Below are positions 44,501 through 56,500 of a DNA stretch of 64,000 nucleotides, in pieces; position 1 is the first letter of the stretch; each line of letters starts with the position of its first letter. The notes under the pieces were generated by a model. It saw only the letters and a program-made list of their open reading frames with translations, searched no databases and was not told the origin of the DNA. A program made the position numbers and the translations under genes. This DNA comes from Oegoconia quadripuncta (Eukaryota > Arthropoda > Insecta > Lepidoptera > Autostichidae). The DNA lies in contig OX438741.1 in the NCBI GenBank assembly GCA_949316235.1, forward strand, positions 41,956,567 to 42,020,566, written 5' to 3'.

Positions 44501-47500
44501 TGGTTTAGCTTTTGTTTAGCTGATGTAAAAAATGGTATCGTGCTATAATTTGTCAACGATTATATCGTTGACGCTACTTCTTCTTTTCGACGCTACAAAG
44601 TAAAACCTGTTAAAAGTGTAAGCCTTATAAACCATAGACATTTAAGCTGAATTTTTTTTCTCTGGTTCCGTTCATCCACCATGTTTCTTTTTCTTCTTCT
44701 CCGCTCCGATGTAAAAACGTCAATTTACCGTATGTGTTATTTTTTGTATTACATCCATTTCCATCTCTATTTAATTAATGGTGAATATTATTCTGTTGAA
44801 TAAATCATTCGGCATTATTGAAGAGAAATTGTTTCAATTCGATATCACGAAGACTGGAAGACCTGCCTGTGCTCTTGTTAATTCGCTTGCTTCGATCCAC
44901 ACCAGCCTCTCAACAAAACCAAATCAAAAATGTTTAGAGCTAACCACGAATATAAAAAAAAAAACTAGTTAAATTTCCGTTCTAATGATTAGCGCGATAC
45001 GAAATGTGCCTAACGTAACGTTTTTGATCATGGTTTAGCTTTGGTATTGGTGTCGATTCGGATGTTCACCAAGTACCTAAACTAAACTAAAACCAGTTTT
45101 AATAAAGTAGTACTGTCTCTTTCTCCCTGGAACAGTTCGATGCGACGGCACCACTCCAAAACTGGTTTAAGTTTAGTTAAGTTTTTTTTTATGCACAACG
45201 GGTTGGTACTTGAGCTCAATCACACCTGATGTTAAGTGAAGGTGAGGTCGAAGGTGGAAGCGTACTGACCCCGAAACAACAAACAGATTTGGGGGACTGG
45301 CTATCTTATCTCTGACAACCGGAACACAACAATGCTATTAACATTGCTGCTTGGCGGCAGATTTAGATAAGATGGTGGTAGCTAGCCAGGCGGACATTTA
45401 AAATGCCCTACCACCAACCAAACCGAGTGCTTAAACATTTACCCCGCTGGGGATCGAACCCACGACCTCCGAATTGTAATCCCAATGTTGTTTACATTGA
45501 GACACGGAGGCGGTAGTTGGTGTACATCCGAATCGACACCATTATCGTTCAAACTTAGCGCGATCGGCTCCCGATGAACGATTATCATCTAAATAGTCTT
45601 AAATAGTCTGATATTTTCTGTCCGTTAAAATTGTAAGTAAGATTTTGTAGATCAACGGGAACCTTATTGAAAAGTTTTAGTGCTTAGTTTAGTTAAATGG
45701 TGCAAAAATGTACATATCACCTTTACGCATAGTTATAAGAAGTTAGTCGTAAAATTTTTCAACCATTTTCATTTAATTTACCCAAAGTTATTTAAGGTAC
45801 CTGTCAAAATTTTTTATAACGTTTAAATTTCTATGTACAGTTTCATAAAGTTACCATTCTACATGCATCTGAGTGTTGTGCTCGTCTGTTGATTTTTTGT
45901 TTTGAGTTCATACCAGATAAATTTTGTTTAAATGATTTTGTAAAGCCTAAATAAATAAAAAATATACCCTTTTAGTGGTGTGACCAGCAAGTTTTATCTT
46001 TAAGTAATGAGTTAATAAAATTGATATCACTGCTTAAAAATGCTCACTTAAAATTTTCAAAGGCAAATTTTTTTTCTTTAAGGTAGTAAATGACTGGTTA
46101 AAATGAAATATTTTGACATTATTGAAATAGCGAATTGCATACTTTATTTATTTAGCATGCAGTCTTGTTTTATTTCAATGATGTCCTTGATAAAGTTATC
46201 GTGTCGTATCAGATGATTATTCAAGGAAAAGTGGAGGGGAAGAGCAAGAGAGGAAGGCCTAGAAGAACATATATAGTACAAATAAAGGAAAAAGTAAATG
46301 CTGTGTCTTATCAGGAAGTCAAAGAAAAGGCGGGATGTAAAGAAGTGTGGAAAGGATTCCACCGACAAGAGCACAGCTTTTAAGTTGATGATGATGATGA
46401 CGTCTTTTGTCTTGCACGATATAATCAAATTAATAAGTAATAGCGTTCGCTAGAGCATTAGGGACAAGGAGTATACTTTTAGGTGAATGTACTTAAATAG
46501 GTACCTAGGTAATAAACAATAATAATTATGTTGAAAATTTAGTAAACCCCCTTGAAAAGAAATGAAAATATCATCTAAATAGACCAACGATTTCCAGCCA
46601 CCATGGTTAAGAAAGTTGGTATGTGTTTGTATATATGTTTGTTATTGTTATTGTATATATGTTTGTTACCTTTTCACGTCAAAACGGTTGGACAGATTTG
46701 GTTGAAATTTGGTTAGTAGACATGTTAGGATCAGCACCATTAGCATGACAGGACATAAACGTTTATATTGCGCGAGATAAAATTTTGAATGAATTATACA
46801 ACTATCCCACTCTTATGTCGCGTCGCACGCGACAAACGATGTCGTGCTACGGTAGTAGAACGAATTCTAATCGGGCAAACCTGAGATGAAAGTTTAGAAA
46901 ACTCTCAAAAGGCTATGCTGTATTACATCAAAAACCAAAAAAACTTTGTTAAAAGCTGAATATCTTTGGAACGGCATAACCAATGTTCATTAAACATAGC
47001 TAAAAATCTGTCTCATCGTTTGATTTGTAATAATATAAGAACTGCACCCAAATCGGGCCACGCATTAATGAGAACTCCGGACAAAGCTGGACACACACAA
47101 CGCCTCTCGTTAAAATTTCACAGGACCGACACATTTAGAAATTGTAAAATAAAATAAGGGATAACTTACAGCAAAGGGTACATTGGACTCCTGTATAACA
47201 TATCCATCCAAAACGTGAGTTAGAACATAATCTTTGTTTTCTTTGACTATATTTCCATCTACTATATGGATTTCTTTACCAACCATATCACTTTCAGATA
47301 AGTTTTGATATTCTTTTCTATTTCTCGTTTCAGGTTCTTCTTCGCATTCCGTTGCAGTATTGATAGTATTTTTATCTTCTTCGTCTTTAATTATTGTTTC
47401 GGTCATTATGTTCGATACATTATTTGGTTTGTCTAGAGCGTCATCGATTGCTTCTGAGTTCTTATCTGTAGCTTGTTCCCTAGTACCAGTTGATTCGTTC

Positions 47501-50500
47501 AACTTTATATCAATCTCATTTGTATTTAGATTAGTTTCCTGAATTCCCAAGGCTGATATATCATTTTTTATAATATTTGCGAATGCAAATGGCGTGTCCA
47601 TCCTATTAATTGGTTCATTTAATTTACTGATTTCATTCATTAAAGGCATATCGTTTGTTTGTAAAACTGATTCTGTAGGATTTCTGCATATATCTAAGTT
47701 TAGTGTCTTAGCAATAAACTTTTCTACTTTCATCATTATTTCTGAAGCAGTTTGTATACTTGCATCTTCCTTTTTGGGAGTAGTCACATGTTTATCATCA
47801 GTAGCATGTGAGCTGCTCGGTTTTAGGTTTATAACGAACTTTGGATCCGGAGTAACATAATTTTCTACTTTCGTCATTTTTTCTGTAGCAGATTGTATGT
47901 CTAAATTGTCGTTATTGGAAAAAATTGCATTTTTGTTAATAATATCAGGAAGAAGTATACTTGTCTCCTCGACGGTGTTAATACTGTTATGCATACTTTG
48001 TTTATCGTTCAGTAATCTACCTCGTGCTTGCATGTATACTGTATTTCTTACTATTTTATCGTTATCAGTTATTTCATTTACATCGTTAAGCTTGTTGGAA
48101 GGTGGAATGTTAACATGCTGCATTACAGGAACTTTCTCTTCTTTAACTCTTCTTATTTGAACTTCCAACGCTTTTGTTTGAGGTGTACCAGGTGGATTTC
48201 CTGCTTTCTTATGATTTGCTCTATGCACAGGACTGGTGTTGACGCCTATTTCACTAGAATTAGCTTTTTTGGCAATAGGGTTTGTTTGTTTTGTTACAAT
48301 CATATTACCATATACAGACGTACTGATTGATATTTTATTTTTTATTTCGTCAGGTGATTCGCTTTTTCTTTTTCGACCCACATTTGTGTTGTCATCATTT
48401 GTGTTTTGTGGTCCAATTTTGTTAGATGTTATATTAATATTGCTAGTCTGATTGGTGTTAATGTTAGGAACGGTTGGCCTTGGTAATTGTGGATGTGGAG
48501 CATTCAAAGGCATAGGTAGCAAATTTGGCATATTTCTATATTGTGCAGGTCTTGGTTGAATGGCTCGGTAAGTGTACGTTTGCCCATTTCGGACAGCGCT
48601 GTAAGATATTGTTGTTGCGTTGTTGTGAATTCTAGCCGCGTTGCTATTTGCAACTACATTTCTGTCTGTTGCTTGTATATTTGGCATAGTGTTCACAAAA
48701 TTTTGTTGAACATTTTGAGAAGTATTCACCACATTTTGTTGAGGGGCTTGCAAAGTTTGTCGAATGTTTGGAACAAACGTTTGGTTTACATGTGGAATAT
48801 TCTGACTTGGTAAGTTTTGCACATGGCTCATTACCATCTGGGGCATCAGAGGTCTAGGTGTTGTATGCGTTTGATTTATTTGTGGTACAACATTTCTATA
48901 TACACCTAGTTTTTGCATTTCGACGGCCTTCTGAACACCATTTTGGTTTATTATCTGCGGTGAATTTGGACCAACATTTATAACTTGTCTATTATTTATA
49001 TTTTGTACAATATTCACGTGATGATTAACAGGGGTAGGTATATTAATCCCAGAATTAGGCTGCTGTTCATAATTAGGTATCGTTTGTCCCATTATTCTAT
49101 TATCCGTCATGTTTTGAACATTAGGAAGGACGTTGGTTGGATAATTTTGCATCACATTTGGTTGCATTACATTTTGTATCTGTATCGGCATTGATCTTAT
49201 TTGCTCTTGTGGATTTTGATTGACAATTTGTTGAGGTATGACTTGTGGGTAGTTCATATAGTTCTGTTGTAGATACAGCTGGTTTGGGTCGACATGTTGC
49301 TGCATAGGTACGATGTTGTTCGACGGTAGTTGGTGTACGTAAATGACCTGGTTCTGGACTGGCCTGGCCCATGGTGGTGGGTTTTGAGGATTCAGGTAAA
49401 GTGCTTGGTTTTGTTGCATTTGTTGCATTTGGTCGCCTGCAAAGAAAAAAAATGCACATTGCTAAGGAAACCTATACATTAATTGATTATTCCTAACTGT
49501 AGTGTCTATTTCTCAATCTACGTCAAGATGTTCTTTTACAAAATGTACCATAGTAAGAAGAAAATTATAACCAATTTCCCTATATTAACGAACGAAAGCT
49601 TTTACGTTAGTATCATTAGCATCACGAGTTACTTAAAGGTTGGTTTCGGTGAAATTGCCTTTGAATTTGTTACGGAAAATATTGCTAACGATTTTGCAGT
49701 CAAGCATTGCAAAAGATTAGAAGGTATTAAAGACAAGTTGGATAAAGTCGATATAGTTTGAGCTGGCACTGGTTATGAATTTATAAGCCCAAAAGAAAAG
49801 AACCCACTCACAAACTGTTTCCTTTCATTTCTACATTTATTTATTACTGCAACTATACACAAAAATATAGGTAGCTAGAAACAAAACATAGAACATTATG
49901 CGGGAAATTGTGAAGTTAAAACAAATGTTAACCAGTAGCCAACCTACTTGGCGGTATGTTGGTAGTTGGCGCCAACCGTGGCCAACCGAATATTGTCGAT
50001 ATTTCGTGCACATATCAAAGGATCTTGCGTTCTGCTGCGTTCACACATTGGCGTCTTATTCATTTACCTCCGTGGCTCAATGTAAACAACATAGGGTTTA
50101 CTAATCGGAGGTCGCGGGTTCGATACCCAGCGGGGTACATGTTTAGTACTCGGTTTGATTGATGGTAGGGCATTTTAAATGTCCGCCTGGCTAGTTACCG
50201 CCATCTTATCTAAATCTGCCGCCAAACAGCAATATTAAAAGCATTGTTGTATTCCGGTTGTCAGAGATAAGATAGCCAGTTCCCCAAATATTTGGGTTTT
50301 CGGGTCAGTACGCCTTCATCTTCATCTTCACTTAACGTCAGGTGTAATTGAGGGCAAGTGCTAACCCGTTGTGCATAAAAAAATGTTAAATAATGAGCGC
50401 CACGTGGCATTGCGCCTGGCAGTCCAGTTTATTACGTTAAGCGAAGAAATTGCCAGCTCCCTGGTATCCGATTATACTTTACCAGAGCTCCTCAAACTTA

Positions 50501-53500
50501 TGGCCCCACGTACCACAGCGAAACCCTAACTCCAAAAGAAAAGAAATCGAGCCGTAGAAGTAAATACGGTTTGTTATTTTAATATTTTTTAATAGATAAA
50601 AGTTAACAAATACAGAGTAAATAAAAATAAGTATTAATGTGATGGATGAACTTATTTCATGTCGCAAATTGAGTCGATTTTAAGAGTAATTTCGGACACT
50701 TTTAACCTTAATTCTGACTACCTAAGGGATCGCGTACCACACTTTGAGTAACCCTGCACACTACCTATATTTACAACTAGTAAGGCACATTTTCTCTCAA
50801 TCGAAGTATATTGAGTACAGAATAAAAAGCACTTGGTGCCCAAAGTACCTACAGCAAGAGAATTAAAACATTTGATAAGTACATACATACCTGGCGGCAT
50901 TAAAATGGGCGCCTCATATACAAGTCTGACTGGGCAGAGCATCATTTGCTGTGCTGCCATCTGCTGTTGCAAATGTGGATTGCTGTTGATGGAAAAAAAG
51001 TTAATAAATATTAGGGAAATAAAGCAGCTATTTAATACAGTCACAAATTTAAAACTAGCCCCAAGTCGCTGGGTGGAGGAATTGTACCCAGTAGGCTAGC
51101 TGTACAGTAAGCCTGATTCTTTGACCAAATTGGGCAGCCTTCCGACCGTGCGACGCATCAACCAGACGCTCAGATAACTCTCTAAAAAGAGAGTCAGCAC
51201 CTGTTCCCCACGGCCCAAGCGTCTCTACGCCAAACGGAGTAAATAGGTGATCTCCACTGAGAATATTTACGCCGCTTAACGCTTTCTGTTGAGGCGGCAG
51301 CGGACTCTGCAGTATCACTTGTAGTTGGAAGATGGGAATGTGCAAGGATATTGACGCAGATTGCGTCCCATACCAAAGACCGTCCCAATTTCCATTTATC
51401 GTCATTGTTATCAATTTAGAATTGCAAAAATGAACTGGCTTGGAGTACCAACTTTATAGGTCCGAAACCTATTTTCGCCTTTTCGAAAAAGCGCAAACTT
51501 TTGTTAGAGTCAAGTGTCTCCCCTGACAGCTAAGCGGTTGTTTTTGGATATGTGAAAAAATGTGAAAAAAACACTACCAAAGCTATGTAGGCTTTATAAG
51601 TTAATTTATGTCTTATTAATGGGTACTTTTCGTTTCCGTTAAAATTTATACCGGATGAGTATAAAAAGACCCCGTCTAAGTTCTTACATCGTAAAGGGCA
51701 AGCACTGAACCCCCACTGCGCGTGACTCGACACGCACTTGGCCGGTATTTCATTTTGTTTTCTCTTCCTACCTCTCTGCACAGAACTGTTTCATTGACAA
51801 TTTTATGATTTTTTTTTAATTTATTTAGCGGCTTTGGCAACAGAGCCATTAGCCGAGACGCTATTTTATGAGCTGAATTAACTAGGGTTCATCCATCAAT
51901 CGTATAAGACAGATTGTCGACAAGAAAATATTTTCTAAGTGACGCCCAGTTCAAGCCCATAATTTTTTTTTTGTGTTCTTCAACATTGTTGGAAGGCAAA
52001 GGATCTAAGCCCTTACAGTAGTATTCTTGTTTATTTCTTCAGTAAAGTAGTAAAGTAAAGAATACTTTACAAATAGTCTGCTTCTTGTGGGAACTCGGAA
52101 GCTTCGGTACGCACTTTAATATACACTTACTTTCACTTGTACACCATCACTGTAAACTTTAAAACTCAGAATGCACAAGTGTCAAGAAATAAAAACAAAA
52201 ATGCAACATCACTCGCTGAGTTCCCTCCAAAAAGTTGAAGGCCATAGTGAGCCGCGTGGTTATTTTGTGAGAACTACAATATCTATAAGTACTTTAAGCT
52301 ATGAATAGGCAAGTGAAACAATATGCAAAATGTTGTCAAAGGCATGAGAAAACGAGTACATAAATTGTTAAAAAAGCTTGCGAAGTTGACTAACATTACT
52401 GAAACCCAGTGAATACTTACAAAGTATACTAAATGAGAACAAAAAAATGCCAAAGTTTCTTTGCGCATTGTGAGCAAAGTCGACTGAACAAGGGTTTCTT
52501 GGGTAAGATCTATTCAGAGGTAAAGTCTTTTGTTGTGAACCAAGGAGGTTTTCAGTTAGAAATATCTGTTTAGAGGAAATTTTTGTCGACACGAGGATCC
52601 GGGCTTGGCCTAATAGTCCAGTAAGGATACACTTTTAACTGCCTATTATTTTAAAGGCCGTGATTTTTTGCACCTGGAGAGCGTACCTGTCAGTCATAGA
52701 ATATTTTTTTTTTCTAACAAATCAGTACCTTGATGTATTGTATACTATTTAGTGATAAAATTTTTTTTTTGTTATGCACGACGGGTTCGAACTTGACCTC
52801 AATCACACCTGATGTTAAGTGAAGATGAGATCGAAGGTGGAAGCGTACTGACCCGGAAACCCCAACACATTTGAGGGACATGAATTTCATTGAGTCGGAG
52901 AACATACTCATAACTATTTTCAAAAATATCGATCAATAAATTCTTCATGAAAAATTTCACCGAGGGCAAATAATACGACTCGATAAACTATTTTTGGAAA
53001 ATATAAAGTAGTCATTGATTTTTTTTTTTTTTTGGAAATTGTTTCAGGAGATCGTATCATCTTCTATGACGCAACGAAGTTTACAGTAACTTTAATTTAA
53101 ATTTGTAGTTGTAAGTAAATGCCTACTATATCTAAAGCAAGCCACAGAATGGTAACAAAACATTTTAATCCATTATTGATGGGTAGTCTAACCTTCTACA
53201 AAAAATTAGGAACTTTAAGATTATAAGAAGTTACATCGACGTTATATTACATTATATCAGGTGTGATTGAGGTCAAGTACGAACCCGTCGTGCATAAAAA
53301 AAAACACCTCCAAAGTTACGTACTTATTTTTATTGAATTATAAAGTAAATACGTCAACGTTCTGTCACTGTAGTGTAGGATATCCCAGACTAAAATGGAA
53401 GGACTTTGGTAACGCGAGCCACAGATTAAATACGAAGATAAATAGTAAAGTTAACACTATGAGATGGGCAAGATACGCCCGGGCTTACAGCAACGCAATG

Positions 53501-56500
53501 AAACAGAATGTAGGTAGCGCCGGGCCCGGACTGCATTGAATGAACCTCCAAACCCTACCTCCACCCTCCACCCCACCCCTCCCCCTAAAATTATGAAGTG
53601 ACGTAGTTGGTTCCACATCATTTTAGAGGGTCTGGCTGACGAATTCGCAATGGTGCGCTATCGATATGATTTGACATTTTTATTATTATTCATTCATTTT
53701 CCCTAAATTGTGATATTTGATTTGCTTTATATACGCCTAGTCCTATCCGTTCTTTGACATATGTATATCTAGGTCGACTGGAATAGATCCCTATATGGGA
53801 TAAGGCCGCCTTTGTACTTAATTTTAAGTTAGTTATAGCAATTTCGTACGTTTTATGAAGTACAATAAAGCGTTTACAAAATAACAAATTCATATTTCAT
53901 TGAACTTCAATAAAGTGACAGTATCTTAGGGAAGGGTTTGGCGATTAGAAATTTTTACGTTAGCTAATTTAAAAATGATTAATATGGTAAGAACTAGTTA
54001 GTCTGAATATCAGTTTTTTTTCTACAATTTTGTTGTTTGTAAATGTTTTTAACTTAGTATTCGGGATTCACGCAGCGCTTAAAAATTATATCAACCAAAA
54101 TACAACACATCCTACTATTATAAAGATAGTACCTAGGTAGACATAGATCACCTATGTAGGTATCTGCAACTACGTAAGGAGTATACTCCTTACGTAGTTG
54201 CAGATATTAAAATGTTTATGACGGCTGATCTGTCTTCTGTTCTGTCACATCTGACAGCTGTCAGAATCCATGGAATTAAAAATCAGACGAAACTAACCCT
54301 TCACTATACAATAATGTTGGAAGGCAAAGGTATCTGGCCGCTTTACGGAAGATTTTAGCGGCTTCTTGTGGGAAGTCAAACGTTTGATTACGCACTTTAA
54401 TTTACACTTCCCTACACTTGTACAGCATCACTGACTTTGCCATACAATTTTCCGCCGTTATTATACATTAAAACTCAAAATGAACTTTCAAGAAAATGAA
54501 AACAAAAATGCAACGTCTCTCGCTGAGTTCCCGCCAAAAAGCCGAATTCTCGCCTAAATTCATTCACAATTCATTAGTCAAGATTTAATTATCGATATTG
54601 TTCACGCAAGCCCTACGATTATGACGTCCGACTACAGACCTATTAATACGTCCGTGCGCCGCCGGCCCTAGTTCATCGATTTTTCATTTTCAATTCACAG
54701 GCAAGATTAATTTCATTACCCATCGACTTATAACTATATTATACAATAGCCACATGTTCTTGTATCCGTCCCCTCCGTCCATTGATTTAATGTCTCAACC
54801 CATCCAATATTGAGTATTGGATGAGTTGAGGAGTCGCTTGAGTGACCAAAGAATAGTGACGTGACTGTATGGCCCGTATTAATAAAACATTCTCAAGATT
54901 GAGATGATCTTATGTTGATTGAGAATCTGTTGCATTTTGATAACAGTATCAAAAGAAATTGTACTTACACTGAGACTCGATCGATTTATTAATACAGCCC
55001 TATGACTATTAGGCCCGTATTAATAAACCATTCTCAAGATTGAGACCGGTCTCAAGTAAACGTATTGATTAATAAACCTAACTTGAGACCTGAAAAGCAC
55101 GTGCATACTCAAGCAGTACTCACTTGAGAGGTGCGCGTATTAATAAACGAAACTCAAGACTATCATTCATTCGCCGCTGAGGCGAATCCTTGAGAAGTGA
55201 TCTGAGCTGAGTAGACCTCAAGATTGGCTTATAAACGTCAACTCTTAAGACGCATCTCGGGTGATACAACCTCAAGATTTGTATTGAGATTGGTTTATTA
55301 ATACGGGCCTTAGTATAGAATAATAACTATTAATTAATCTGTGGTAAGCGAAATGCAATGAAAAAGAATCGGATGAGCTTTTGGCGGGAAATTCCGTGAG
55401 TGACATTACTTACCCACCTATTATCTACTATCTTGCAATTTGTATAAATCGAGTATTGTTAACTGACTTCAAAAAGCAGAGGTTCTCAATTCGATTGTAG
55501 GTATTTTTTTTTATAACAAGAGTAGGGATGTGTATGGAAATACCTGTAAGTAAGAGCTATTGTGTTCCAAAAAGAAATCAACAAAAAAAAACCCGGCCAA
55601 GTGCGTGTCGGGCTACGCGCAGTGTAGGGTTAATATTAATAATTTGCAAGATTTTATTTTATCACTTTGTCGGTGTGATTAATAGCTATACCCATACCAA
55701 ATTATACCTTTCTAGTACTAAGGCCCGTATTAATAAACCATTCTCAAGATTGAGAACAGTCTTGCGATCGGTCTCAAGTAAATGTGTTGATTAATAAACC
55801 GAACTTGAGACCTGAAAAGCACGTGCATACTCAAGCAGTACTCACTTGAGAGGTGCGCGTATTTATAAACGAAACTCAAGACTATCATTCATTCGCCGCT
55901 GAGGCGAATACTTCAGAAGATAGACTGAGTAGACCTCAAGATTGGTTTATAAATTAGCACGGAGCTTGAGATAGCGTCAACTGCTTAAGACGCATCTCGG
56001 TTGATACAGCCTCAAGACTTGTATTGAGATTGATTTATTAATACGGGCCTAAGAGCCTCTGAGCTAAGTCTCGGAATAAGATAGACGGACGTGGCGAAAC
56101 TCATGAGTTCACTATAAGGGATCATGAATGTTAGCACACACCAGCTTTTACACATGACTACAAGAAAACATTGTATCGTCAGTCTAAGCGGGTGGCGCTG
56201 ATTCAAACACATTTGTGTCAAAAGCAAACACAATATTTCTAAGGGTGTTACCAGACCAATCGATCGATTGTCGATCGACGGCATCGGTCAACGTTTAATA
56301 GCTTTAATTGATCGCCAGATACCGTTCGGCTAACCAATCGATCGCTTGGCGTTCGATGGCACACATCAAGCAGCTCGATCGACGTCGACTATTCTATTCT
56401 ACCATCGATCGATGTCGTAGATCGATTAACGATCGATTAGTCTGGTAAAAACTATCGATCGACGTCGACAATTCCATTCTACCATCGATCGATTGGTCTG

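Noticed and set aside
47360..49194. Several 60-100 codon frames on the plus strand
   Set aside because: They are shadows of the 2.27-kb Q/N-rich exon on the other strand, biased by its codon use.
49483..49761. 92-codon plus-strand frame upstream of the Ph-like main exon
   Set aside because: It lies in the intron of the minus-strand gene and I see no family or splice support. It cannot be excluded as a small nested gene.
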